A stretch of DNA of 33,184 nucleotides from an uncultured bacterium (lineage in GTDB: Bacteria; Planctomycetota; UBA1135; GCA-002686595), in contig CALEMP010000029.1 of the NCBI GenBank assembly GCA_937910685.1, positions 1 through 33,184 on the forward strand. The letters run 5' to 3'. Of this stretch, positions 1 to 7,538 are shown one piece after another; the stretch's first letter is position 1; the number at the start of each line of letters is the position of its first letter. The notes under the pieces were generated by a model. That model searched no databases. It was not told the origin of the DNA and worked only from the letters and a program-made list of their open reading frames with translations. The position numbers were made by a program, and so were the translations under genes.

Positions 1-845
1 CCCATGTGGTCGTCCACGGGATCCTCCAAGGCGCTGGACCCGTTTTGTTCGATCACCCGGCGCAGGTCGCCATCGGTGAAGATGCCGGCCAGACTACCGT
101 CCGTGTTGAGCACCAACGCAGCGCCGGGACGGCCGGGTGTTTCACTCGTCATGCGGAGCACATCCAGAATGCTCGCGCCGCTCTTGACCACGGGAAGCTC
201 CTTGTCCTTGCGCATGACCTCAGAGATGCTCATCAAGCGCCGCCCGAGGGAACCCGCCGGATGGAACTGGGCATAATCCGTGCGTTGAAAGCCCCGCTCC
301 TCAAGGACGACCATGGCAAGCGCGTCCCCGAGAACAAGCATGGCGGTGGTTGACGCAGTGGGCGCAAGCTTCAGAGGGCAAGCCTCCTCGATGCGACCAA
401 TCCCCAAAATACCGTCCGCAAGGTTTCCAAGGGTCGAGTCCTCGCGGCCCGTGAGAGCAAAAACACTGGCCCCGATCCGGCGCGCCACCGGCACCAGCCC
501 GTTGACCTCGTTGGTCTCTCCAGAATTTGACAGGGCCAAAAGCACATCCCCCGAGCTAATGCGCCCAAGGTCGCCGTGCAACGCCTCGGCCGGGTGCAAG
601 AACAGGGACGGCGTGCCGGTGGATGCCAAGGTCGCTGAGATTTTTTGCCCCACGAGACCCGCCTTGCCCATGCCGGTCACAACCACCTGCCCGGAGCAGG
701 CCAGGATGGCGGTCACGGCCCGATCAAAACCCTCCGAGCCCCCCGCGCGGAGACTCTCCGCGAGGTTGCTGATCGCCTCCGCTTCGATACGAATCACTTC
801 AATCGCCTGATTCACCCGATTTGTTTGGGTCGCGCCTTTGGACAT
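1..845 (-). CDS. kdsD: Arabinose-5-phosphate isomerase, KdsD/KpsF family (3' end cut off by the window edge)
   Basis: The enzyme interconverts D-ribulose 5-phosphate and D-arabinose 5-phosphate, the first step of Kdo synthesis for lipopolysaccharide, in the cytosol. I translated the minus strand from the ATG at 845-843; 281 residues are visible and the frame stays open to base 1. An N-terminal SIS domain carries GMGKAG (residues 58-63), ALHGDLG (88-94), SNSGET (106-111) and FHPAGSLGRR (191-200). These supply residues matching the essential Lys, His and Glu positions of the E. coli enzyme (K61, H90, E110, H192). A CBS-domain region follows from about residue 205 and is truncated. No strong ribosome-binding site precedes the ATG. 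It is divergent from the protease gene at 1023. Family assignment is firm; the choice between KdsD, KpsF and GutQ is by similarity only. Confidence 0.9.
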   Translation of the reverse strand, partial: MSKGATQTNRVNQAIEVIRIEAEAISNLAESLRAGGSEGFDRAVTAILACSGQVVVTGMGKAGLVGQKISATLASTGTPSLFLHPAEALHGDLGRISSGDVLLALSNSGETNEVNGLVPVARRIGASVFALTGREDSTLGNLADGILGIGRIEEACPLKLAPTASTTAMLVLGDALAMVVLEERGFQRTDYAQFHPAGSLGRRLMSISEVMRKDKELPVVKSGASILDVLRMTSETPGRPGAALVLNTDGSLAGIFTDGDLRRVIEQNGSSALEDPVDDHM

Positions 846-1022
846 ATGGTTTTGTGGGCTCAATGAGCCGCTCCGCAGCTGACCCGCGGAAGATGCTGCC
901 GTCCAAGGGGAACGGTCACGGGCATCGCATTGTAAGATTGAAGACCGGCCCACGGCAAGAAGCGCCAAAGACCCTCGATAGATGAAGCTCCAGGGCCTAT
1001 TCTGCCCCCAAGACCGCCCCCC

Positions 1023-1679
1023 ATGGATACCTTAGAACTGATTCGAACTGGCGCAGTGATCACCATCTTGATCCTGTCTCTGGCAATCCACGAAGCTGCC
1101 CACGCTTTTGTGGCGAATCTGTGCGGAGACCCCACTGCAAAAGAACAGGGGCGCCTGACCCTCAACCCCATCGCCCACATCGATCCGGTCATGACCCTGA
1201 TCGTGCCTCTGTTCCTTTGGATGAGCACGGGCTTTCTATTCGGAGGCGCTAAGCCGGTCCCGGTCAGTCCCCACCGTCTACGCCACCCCTTGAGGGACAT
1301 GTCCCTGGTCGCCATCGCCGGGCCCCTCTCGAACATACTGTTGGCGATTCTGTTCACCGTACTTTTCAAGGCCTCGATCTACTGGGGCCATTACGAACCC
1401 GGCGCGCTCATGCCGACCGCGCTTTACTGGGGCGTGATCGCCAATGTTTTTCTGGCGGTGTTCAACATGGTGCCCATCCCCCCCCTTGATGGCTCGCGGG
1501 TCATGGCGTACCTCTTACCTTCAGGTCTGCGCGCGTCTTATATGCGCCTCGAGTCCTTTGGACTGATGATCGTCATCTTCGTCTTCTTTGTACTCCCCGG
1601 ATCCCGCGAGTTCTTGAGTGGGGCTTCCGAGGTAATATGGAATTTGATCTGGGCCCTGACGGGAGGCAACTGGTCATGA
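1023..1679 (+). CDS. Site-2 protease (M50) family membrane metalloprotease
   Basis: A 218-residue polytopic membrane protein of the M50 zinc metalloprotease family, which cleaves substrates within or near the membrane. The zinc motif HEAAH is at residues 23-27, inside the first membrane helix. GPLSN is at 100-104. The second conserved motif, NMVPIPPLDGSR, is at 148-159, with D156 as the expected third zinc ligand. Several hydrophobic segments span the protein (about 9-28, 55-72, 94-116, 133-153 and a strong one near 180-193). There is no PDZ domain, so it belongs to the short, Rip3/YwhC-like branch rather than RseP. Its TGA overlaps the scpA ATG (ATGA at 1676-1679), which implies translational coupling. 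Its substrate cannot be told from the sequence. Confidence 0.88.
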   Translation: MDTLELIRTGAVITILILSLAIHEAAHAFVANLCGDPTAKEQGRLTLNPIAHIDPVMTLIVPLFLWMSTGFLFGGAKPVPVSPHRLRHPLRDMSLVAIAGPLSNILLAILFTVLFKASIYWGHYEPGALMPTALYWGVIANVFLAVFNMVPIPPLDGSRVMAYLLPSGLRASYMRLESFGLMIVIFVFFVLPGSREFLSGASEVIWNLIWALTGGNWS

Positions 1680-2605
1680 CCGACGAGTACACAGTTCACC
1701 TTGAACAGGTCTTTGAAGGCCCTATGGACTTGCTGCTGCACCTGGTGCGCGAGCAAGAGGTCGAAATCAGGGATGTCAAGATTGCCGGGGTTATTGATGG
1801 GTTTTTCGCCTATTTGGAGCACCTAAAAGACCTAGACATCGAGGTCGCGGGCGACTTCCTCGTGATGGCGGCAACCTTGATGTCGATCAAGAGCCGCTCG
1901 CTCTTGCCGCGAGAGGAAGTGAACCTTGAAGATGAGCTCGACCCCCAGGACGAACTGATCCAGCGCCTGATCGAATACCGCAAATTCCGCGGGGCCGCGG
2001 ACGATTTGGAAGACCGCTACGCGCGCCGCTCCATGGAACATTTGCGGGGATTCACGGGGGAGGCGCGCATGTTCGCGCCAGAAAGGGAGCTCGACATGGG
2101 CGAACTCTCCATCTGGGATCTCCTCTCTTCGTTCTCACGCCTCATGCGCGAAACCCTCGCCGATCGCGTGCATTCCATATCAGGCGATTCGCGCCCCCTT
2201 CGCTGGTATGTGTCCATGCTGGCACATGTGCTCCGCGACCGCCGACGCCTACCTCTTGAAGAGGCCCTGATGATCAACGGCGACCCCCCCACCAGGGCGA
2301 GCATGATCGGTGGCTTTTGCGCACTCCTCGAGCTGGTCAAAATTGGGCTCGTTACCGCCATCCAACCCTCCCAGACAGACCCTATCGAACTCGTCCTGCG
2401 CGAGGACTCCGAGGGGGATTTTGAGTCCCTCATTCGCTCCTCACGATTCATGGACGAGGACGCGCCAGAGGAGTTTCCCGACGAGAAAAGCCCCCCTGAG
2501 CCCACAGAAGCCCCTAGGGGCATGCACCTAGGGGCTTCTCCTATAGACGAAAGTAATACTTCCCTGACCCAATCGGAGCTAGTCGACCCTCCGCCCGAAG
2601 ACTAG
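1676..2605 (+). CDS. scpA: Segregation and condensation protein A (ScpA)
   Basis: ScpA is the kleisin subunit that bridges the SMC heads in the bacterial condensin complex and helps separate newly copied origins. The N-terminus has the kleisin pattern VFEGPMDLLLHLV at residues 12-24, followed by DFLVMAATLMSIKSRSLLP (60-78), both typical of ScpA. A C-terminal winged-helix part ends near residue 240. An acidic, proline-rich tail of about 50 residues follows. I chose ATG 1676 because GGGAGG lies nine bases upstream (1661-1666), it overlaps the preceding stop, and the family begins just before this motif; an upstream ATG at 1637 would add 13 non-homologous residues. scpB, the usual neighbour, is not next to it. 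The tail contains a perfect inverted repeat (2506-2539). Confidence 0.92.
   Translation: MTDEYTVHLEQVFEGPMDLLLHLVREQEVEIRDVKIAGVIDGFFAYLEHLKDLDIEVAGDFLVMAATLMSIKSRSLLPREEVNLEDELDPQDELIQRLIEYRKFRGAADDLEDRYARRSMEHLRGFTGEARMFAPERELDMGELSIWDLLSSFSRLMRETLADRVHSISGDSRPLRWYVSMLAHVLRDRRRLPLEEALMINGDPPTRASMIGGFCALLELVKIGLVTAIQPSQTDPIELVLREDSEGDFESLIRSSRFMDEDAPEEFPDEKSPPEPTEAPRGMHLGASPIDESNTSLTQSELVDPPPED
2506..2539 (+). repeat. Perfect 13-bp inverted repeat with 8-nt loop inside the scpA 3' end
   Basis: The left arm AGAAGCCCCTAGG (2506-2518) is exactly complementary to the right arm CCTAGGGGCTTCT (2527-2539), around the loop GGCATGCA. In RNA this would be a very stable hairpin. It lies 66 bases before the scpA stop and has no downstream T run, so it is not a standard intrinsic terminator. 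It precedes trxA and may affect read-through or mRNA stability, which is inference. Confidence 0.85.
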
Positions 2606-2672
2606 GATGTTGCTGTGGCAATCGACTTTTGATCGTACGCCTTTGTTCAAGAGTCCCCCAGCCGCAAGACCC

Positions 2673-2996
2673 ATGAGTTCCCCCCTGGACGTAACCGATG
2701 CCAATTGGCAAGCCGAAGTCATTGACAGTTCCACCCCTGTGCTGGTGGATTTTTGGGCGCCCTGGTGTGGCCCCTGCAAAATGATGGGGCCATCGGTTGA
2801 CCAACTCGCGGGAGAATTCGACGGCAAGCTGAAGGTGGTCAAACTCAACACGCAAGACTGCCCCGATGTGGCCGCGCGCTACGGCATCATGTCGATCCCC
2901 ACGTTCTTGGTTCTCAAGAATGGCGAGGTTTCCCACACGATTTCCGGCGCCATGCCCTACCCCGCCTTTAAAGAGGCAGTCGAGCCCCACATTTAA
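2673..2996 (+). CDS. trxA: Thioredoxin
   Basis: Thioredoxin reduces disulfides in cytosolic proteins using electrons from thioredoxin reductase. The 107-residue product has the usual length and a WCGPC active site (residues 31-35), a buried Asp in VDFWAPW (residue 26), and the cis-proline loop SIPT with P76. I took the ATG at 2673 because the family starts only a few residues before the first strand. The same frame is open back to ATG 2607, two bases after the scpA stop, but this would add 22 residues without thioredoxin similarity. Neither start has a good ribosome-binding site. The position between scpA and fmt suggests co-transcription. It is thematically linked to the bacillithiol genes further right, although not part of their operon. 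Confidence 0.93.
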   Translation: MSSPLDVTDANWQAEVIDSSTPVLVDFWAPWCGPCKMMGPSVDQLAGEFDGKLKVVKLNTQDCPDVAARYGIMSIPTFLVLKNGEVSHTISGAMPYPAFKEAVEPHI

Positions 2997-3015
2997 GGGC
3001 TGACAGCCACCGCAG

Positions 3016-3972
3016 GTGCGCACGCTTTTTCTCGGTTCCCCGCCCTTTGCTACTGCAGTTTTGCGGCAGCTCTTGGGTTCGAAACACCCCGTCGTTGGGA
3101 TCGTTACGCCCAAATCAAAGGTCCAGCGGCGCGGCCGGGTTCAAACTGCCAGCCCCGTGGCCGAGTTGGCGAACACCCACTCGATCCCCCTGTTGCAACC
3201 CAACGGCCTAAAGGAACCGGGTACCCTCGACCAATTGCGCGCCCTGGATCCCGAGATCCTCGTGGTCGCGAGTTATGGGGAAATCCTCAACCAGGAAGCC
3301 TTGGACCTTGCGCCCCATGGAGCCCTGAATATTCATGGGTCCTGCCTGCCCCGCTGGCGCGGCGCGGCTCCCGTACAGGCGGCGATCATGGCCGGGGATT
3401 CCGAAACCGGGGTTTCGATCCAACGCATGGTGTTGGGGCTTGACGAGGGGGATGTGATGCTGGAAAAGCGCACGAGCATCGAACCCGAGGAAGCCGCCAA
3501 GGACTTGATGGAACGACTGGCCGAGCTCGGCGGCGAAGCCCTGGTCCAAGCCCTCGACCAACTGGATCTGGGCACCGCAAAGTTCATCCCCCAGGACCCC
3601 AGTTCCGTGACCATGACCCGCAAGATCCGCAAGCAGGACGGACGTTTCGATTGGTCTCTCGACCCAAGCACCCTTCGGCGCCATGTGCGCGCCATGAACT
3701 CCTGGCCGGGCGCCTCCACCCACTTGCCGGACGGAAGAGCCCTCACGGTCCTGGCGCTGGAAGAATCCTCCCCCACCAATGAGCCTCCGGGCACCTTTTT
3801 GGGAGGCCCAGGCTTTAGAGTGGCTTGTGGCAAGGACTCAGCCACGGGCTCTAACTCGGTCAACCTCTTGCAGGTCAAGCCTGCAGGCAAGTCCGCCATG
3901 GATGGCGCGGCCTTCCTGCGCGGCTCCAAGCTCACGCCGGGAGACCTGCTGGGAGCAGAAACTACCTCATGA
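3016..3972 (+). CDS. fmt: Methionyl-tRNA formyltransferase
   Basis: The enzyme transfers a formyl group from 10-formyltetrahydrofolate to initiator Met-tRNA for translation initiation. The 318-residue length is normal. The N-terminal formyltransferase domain opens with TLFLGSPPFA and carries NIHGSCLPRWRGAAPVQ (residues 105-121) and GLDEGD (141-146). N105, H107 and D143 match the catalytic triad N106/H108/D144 of the E. coli enzyme. A C-terminal OB-like tRNA-binding domain follows from about residue 205. Translation begins at GTG 3016, the only start that keeps the first beta strand. The TGA overlaps the ATG of rsmB (3969-3972), a pairing seen in many bacteria, often with def upstream; def is absent here. 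Confidence 0.95.
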   Translation: MRTLFLGSPPFATAVLRQLLGSKHPVVGIVTPKSKVQRRGRVQTASPVAELANTHSIPLLQPNGLKEPGTLDQLRALDPEILVVASYGEILNQEALDLAPHGALNIHGSCLPRWRGAAPVQAAIMAGDSETGVSIQRMVLGLDEGDVMLEKRTSIEPEEAAKDLMERLAELGGEALVQALDQLDLGTAKFIPQDPSSVTMTRKIRKQDGRFDWSLDPSTLRRHVRAMNSWPGASTHLPDGRALTVLALEESSPTNEPPGTFLGGPGFRVACGKDSATGSNSVNLLQVKPAGKSAMDGAAFLRGSKLTPGDLLGAETTS

Positions 3973-5285
3973 CACTACGAAATATTGCCTGGGCCATTTT
4001 GCGCTCCGGTGCAAATCAACCCCTGCGCGAAGTGGACCGCGCTGCGTATCAAGAAAACCTCGATGACCGGGACCGCGGGTTGCTCCGCGCGATCGTCGGT
4101 ACGGAAATCCGCAGGCGCGCCACCCTGCGCGCGATCGTTTCGCGCTTCACCCATGGCACCCCTAAACCTGACTTAGCCGCGCACATTCGGGTGGGCCTGA
4201 CCCAAATGCTGTTCCTGGATCGCGTGCCCCCCCACGCGGCTATCAGCGAAACCGTATCCGCCGCAAGTGAAACGCTTGGCATGTCTAAGGGCCGTATTGT
4301 AAATGGCGTTCTGCGCGAAGTGCAGCGCCAAGTACACCTCGGGCTCAGCGGTGACCCACGCTGTGATTTGCCGGACCGCAATTGGCACTTCGAACGCCAC
4401 ATCTTTAGGGACCCCATAGAACACCCCGCTCTTTGGGCCGAAGACGTGTTCAATATTCCTTCGCATCTATTCAAGCGCTGGAGCACGCGCCACGGTGAAG
4501 AGGCCGCTACCGAACTGGCCAAATGGTACCTCCAGGAGCCGCCCCTTTGCCTTTGGTCCAACGACGATGAAGTCGTCGATATCGGGTCACTTGGAGTCGA
4601 GGACGCAACACCTTCCAAGGTCTCGTCAGCCCTGCACATCCCCTCAAACCAAATCAGCGCCGTCTTGCAGTCTGAGGCTTTTGCCCAGGGCAAGGTCTGG
4701 GTTCAAGGGGAAACCGCCCAGCGCGCTGGGGCCATGCTCGAACTTAAACCGGGTGACCGCGCCCTTGATGTTTGTGCTGCACCAGGAACCAAGGCTATGC
4801 AGCTCGCGCGCAAGGGGGCAAGCGTCATAGCATGTGACCTTTCCGCACGAAGGCTTTCCCTCATGGTCCCCGAGATGCACCGCCAAGGGGGAGGGCTGCC
4901 GATCCAGTTGGTGGCTTGTGACGGAGGATCCGCCCTGGCAGACGGCGAACTTTTCGAAGGCGTACTGGTGGATGCGCCTTGCTCGAACACCGGCGTGTTG
5001 GGTGCTCGCCCCGGAGCTCGCTGGCGCTTCGGCCCAGCCAATATAAAAGCGTTGACCGAACTGCAGGGCACCCTGATAGAACAGGCCGCCCAACGAGTCA
5101 CCCCTGGCGGCCAGTTGGTCTGGTCCGTGTGCAGCATCGAACCGGAAGAGGGCGAACAACGGGTCCGCAGCTTCCTCCGCGAACACCCGGATTTTGAACT
5201 GGACGAGTCCTTCTTGACCCTCCCCGGACCCGCAGGGTCAGTGGACGGCGGCTTTGCAGCACGCCTGCGACGCACCAAGGGCTAA
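3969..5285 (+). CDS. rsmB: 16S rRNA (cytosine-C5)-methyltransferase RsmB
   Basis: This SAM-dependent enzyme makes m5C at the position equivalent to E. coli 16S rRNA C967. The 438-residue protein has a NusB-like RNA-binding region (about residues 1-130), a linker, and a Rossmann-type methyltransferase domain. SAM motif I is DVCAAPGTK (267-275). The two catalytic cysteines are visible as DAPCSNTG (C338) and SVCSIEPEEGE (C388). The latter is normally TCS, so V replaces T here. It is translationally coupled to fmt through a four-base ATGA overlap. The NusB-like region, the paired cysteines and the fmt neighbour favour RsmB over RsmF or NSUN-like paralogues. Confidence 0.93.
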   Translation: MTLRNIAWAILRSGANQPLREVDRAAYQENLDDRDRGLLRAIVGTEIRRRATLRAIVSRFTHGTPKPDLAAHIRVGLTQMLFLDRVPPHAAISETVSAASETLGMSKGRIVNGVLREVQRQVHLGLSGDPRCDLPDRNWHFERHIFRDPIEHPALWAEDVFNIPSHLFKRWSTRHGEEAATELAKWYLQEPPLCLWSNDDEVVDIGSLGVEDATPSKVSSALHIPSNQISAVLQSEAFAQGKVWVQGETAQRAGAMLELKPGDRALDVCAAPGTKAMQLARKGASVIACDLSARRLSLMVPEMHRQGGGLPIQLVACDGGSALADGELFEGVLVDAPCSNTGVLGARPGARWRFGPANIKALTELQGTLIEQAAQRVTPGGQLVWSVCSIEPEEGEQRVRSFLREHPDFELDESFLTLPGPAGSVDGGFAARLRRTKG

Positions 5286-5353
5286 TTCCCCGAACTCCCC
5301 TCTTGAGACCCCGTTACCAGGTGGTACCCACCTGCCTAGAGTGATCCCTGAGC

Positions 5354-5359
5354 TAGAAT
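5354..5359 (+). promoter_or_regulatory. Possible -10 element (TAGAAT) for the gene at 5369
   Basis: GCTAGAAT at 5352-5359 resembles a sigma-70 -10 box and ends nine bases before the ATG, so the transcript would be almost leaderless. No -35 match is visible at normal spacing. The same octamer precedes three other genes in this window. A small hairpin (CAGGTGG, loop TAC, CCACCTG; 5318-5334) lies upstream, between rsmB and this site. Confidence 0.35.
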
Positions 5360-5368
5360 CAGAGCCCC

Positions 5369-5956
5369 ATGAGCAACCGCCCTTCCGACGCCCCAAATCT
5401 TGGCAGCCCCCTGATGGCCGCAATGCTAGTCGCCTTCGTTGGCATCGGAGGAGCCGTCGTGATCTCCCAGTTTGCTGGATCTTCCGGCGGCCCGAGCAAG
5501 GACCAGGCAGAGGCCCTCGAACGCGCCAGCGAAAAGGCCGACCCCTTCGCGGACCTGAACCGGACCACGCCCACCCCGATTCCGATCCGCGCAAAATCCA
5601 ACGGACCCACGGGCAGCCAGACCTCGCCGGCCCCCCACGCCTATGACTCCTCCCCGGACGATCTGTTGGATGCCGACGCGTGGACGAACGGAACAGCACA
5701 CGCGCGAAAAGGAAAGGCCCTTGACGCGGCAGCCGTCGCCGCAAAAAAAAGCGGAGACCAGACGACCTATGTGGCCAAGGCTGTCGCCGCCCGAGAGGAG
5801 TTCACCGCCGCCCTGGACGACGTGCGCGACTGGGAGCTGAAAATTCGGGACGAGTATGGTGATGGGGACCGGAAGGTGCGCCTTGTGATCAAGGAAATCA
5901 CCGCCTGGTCCAAGGTCTACCGCCGTTACCGCAAATTGGCAACCAGCGACAACTAA
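5369..5956 (+). CDS. Small single-pass membrane protein of unknown function
   Basis: I do not recognise a family. The 195-residue protein has a short polar N-terminus, one hydrophobic helix at about residues 15-35 (LMAAMLVAFVGIGGAVVIS), and then a low-complexity linker rich in Pro, Ser, Asp and Thr to about residue 110. A more ordered alpha-helical part follows from about residue 115 to the end, rich in Ala, Lys and Glu, with Trp and Tyr residues near the end. The layout suggests a membrane-anchored protein with an exposed C-terminal helical domain, probably outside the cytoplasm. The rsmB stop is 83 bases upstream, and the next gene starts one base after this stop, so it is probably co-transcribed with the short-chain dehydrogenase. 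The start is the first ATG in the frame; no Shine-Dalgarno sequence is evident. Confidence 0.7.
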   Translation: MSNRPSDAPNLGSPLMAAMLVAFVGIGGAVVISQFAGSSGGPSKDQAEALERASEKADPFADLNRTTPTPIPIRAKSNGPTGSQTSPAPHAYDSSPDDLLDADAWTNGTAHARKGKALDAAAVAAKKSGDQTTYVAKAVAAREEFTAALDDVRDWELKIRDEYGDGDRKVRLVIKEITAWSKVYRRYRKLATSDN

Positions 5957-5957
5957 C

Positions 5958-6767
5958 GTGACTGGCGCAACTCCAAACCATGTCCCCTATGCCCTGGTCA
6001 CTGGCGCATCCTCTGGGATCGGCGCGGCAACCGCACGGTGCTTGTCCGTTGCGGGCTACACCGTGGCATTGCTCGCGCGCAGGGCAGACAAGCTAGAAGA
6101 GGTCCGGCGGACCTTGACCGGGTCGGGACACCTCGTCATCCGCGCAGATCTGAATGAACCCGAGGACATCCAACGGGCAATCCAACAGCTACGCGCCGCC
6201 TTCGGGGGCCTGGACTTGTTGGTTAACAATGCGGGCATTGGATACCGCGCTCGCCTTGAAGAGCTCGAAGCAGACACCCTAAAGCGAGTGTTTCAGACCA
6301 ATGTCTTTGCCCCGCTACTCATGAGCCAGGCAGCCTTGCCGCTTCTACGAAAGGGCCGCAGACCCGTAATCGTGAACGTCTCCTCGGTGGTTGGACGCCG
6401 GGGGATTCCGGGACAAGCGGCGTACGCCGCCAGCAAGGCCGCCCTTTGCTCGATTGGTGAGTCCTTGCGCATTGAACTGGCCACGGACGGCGTGGCCGTC
6501 TGCACCCTCTGTCCGGCATTGACCACGACAGGGTTCTTCGACGCCCAGCCCAACCCAGCAGGGCTCTCCGATCCCGAACTGAACCGGGCGGACCCTGCAG
6601 CGTCTGTGGCCGAAGAGGTGCTGGCCCTGGCGGTCCAGCCCAAACCGGAAAAGACCCTGCGCTGGAAGTGGAAGGTCCTCGGGGCCCTGACTCCCTTTGC
6701 CCCGCGACTGTCCGACCGCTTGCTGGTCAAACGGCTCGGCGGCGACTGGGAAATTCCGCGCCGATAG
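5958..6767 (+). CDS. Short-chain dehydrogenase/reductase (SDR) family oxidoreductase
   Basis: A classical SDR of 269 residues that should use NAD(P)(H). The Rossmann glycine motif TGASSGIG is at residues 15-22 and NNAG at 90-93. The catalytic tetrad is visible with N115 region (QTNVF), S143 in VNVSSVVG, and YAASK (Y156, K160). LARRADKL after the second strand carries adjacent arginines that favour NADPH, which is inference. It is most like the DltE/YqjQ-type general SDRs; the substrate cannot be predicted. A basic C-terminal segment (about residues 220-269) extends beyond the core. The start is GTG 5958, one base after the previous stop. The gene is convergent with the MshEN gene, with two bases between the two stops. 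Confidence 0.88.
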   Translation: MTGATPNHVPYALVTGASSGIGAATARCLSVAGYTVALLARRADKLEEVRRTLTGSGHLVIRADLNEPEDIQRAIQQLRAAFGGLDLLVNNAGIGYRARLEELEADTLKRVFQTNVFAPLLMSQAALPLLRKGRRPVIVNVSSVVGRRGIPGQAAYAASKAALCSIGESLRIELATDGVAVCTLCPALTTTGFFDAQPNPAGLSDPELNRADPAASVAEEVLALAVQPKPEKTLRWKWKVLGALTPFAPRLSDRLLVKRLGGDWEIPRR

Positions 6768-6769
6768 GT

Positions 6770-7447
6770 CTACTGGGATTCCCGCTTTTGCTCTTCAAAG
6801 TGAGGAGCAGGTGGCAGGTCGAGATGTTCATCCCCAAGCAGCTGGGCCATGGATGGTCCCCGGCTGGGCTCGTTCTTGTTGGGCAAGGGGCTTAGGGGTT
6901 CCTCTGCCGAGGGTTCTTGGTCCGGATCCAGGGCAGCTTTGACCGCCGCGTCGCCTTCGTCAAACAAGGAGCCCCATTCTCCCGGAGCACCCTCATTCTT
7001 GGGTGCGAGGTGCTTAGCCAGCCAGTCCCTGTTTCCCTGGACCGTTCCAACCACCGGCTGAATACTGAGGTCCGACAGGGCCGCAAGGGAACCCAAGGTG
7101 TCCGCCTCCACAATGCCCGGCATGATCATGGTGACCAAGTCACCAAAGCGTGCAAGAGGGACGAGGCCGTGCTCGAGCAGGAAATTCGCGTCAAATAGGC
7201 TCAGTAGCTCGGCATCCGGCTTGGCTACATCTACCGGCACAAAGGCCAGCTGGAAGACCTCGCAGATTTCCCTAGCCAGATCCCAGTCCGACAATAAGTC
7301 CCCTTCCACCAAAGCCTGGGGCAGGGGCTGTCCGCCGGCCCGTGAGGCCTCATAGAGACCCTGGACCAGTTCCGGTTCGACCTTGCCGCAATCGGCAAGG
7401 TGGTCTGCTAGGCGGCTGAAGCCGAGACGTTGAGAGTGATGAGCCAT
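6770..7447 (-). CDS. Stand-alone MshEN / GspE N-terminal domain protein
   Basis: The 225-residue protein matches the MshEN (T2SSE_N) domain normally found at the N-terminus of type II secretion and type IV pilus ATPases. Segments showing this are RLGFSRLADHLADCGKV (7-23), the second repeat LVEGDLLSDWDLAREICEVF (46-65), and the LEHGLVPLARFGDLVTMIMP stretch (90-109), which mirrors GspE linkers. Some MshEN domains bind cyclic di-GMP through two such repeats. The ATPase domain is missing: after residue 150 there is only an acidic, proline-rich tail ending in KRES. It may act as a regulator or adaptor for a secretion or pilus ATPase encoded elsewhere. It is the last gene of the leftward block after gyrB (92-base gap). 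Domain identity is moderate; function is inferred. Confidence 0.65.
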   Translation of the reverse strand: MAHHSQRLGFSRLADHLADCGKVEPELVQGLYEASRAGGQPLPQALVEGDLLSDWDLAREICEVFQLAFVPVDVAKPDAELLSLFDANFLLEHGLVPLARFGDLVTMIMPGIVEADTLGSLAALSDLSIQPVVGTVQGNRDWLAKHLAPKNEGAPGEWGSLFDEGDAAVKAALDPDQEPSAEEPLSPLPNKNEPSRGPSMAQLLGDEHLDLPPAPHFEEQKRESQ

Positions 7448-7538
7448 AAGTGGGGTTCCTACCCACTATCGAACGCATCAAGCCTGGGGCTGGAGCCCTT
7501 GAGGGCCCAGAACGCGGAAATCTTTTCCCGATTCTGGC

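Noticed and set aside
4..810. Plus-strand frames at the left edge
   Set aside because: They are shadows of the minus-strand kdsD, which has all family motifs.
5318..5334. Hairpin CAGGTGG-TAC-CCACCTG after rsmB as a terminator
   Set aside because: The stem is short and no T run follows; noted only as a minor hairpin.
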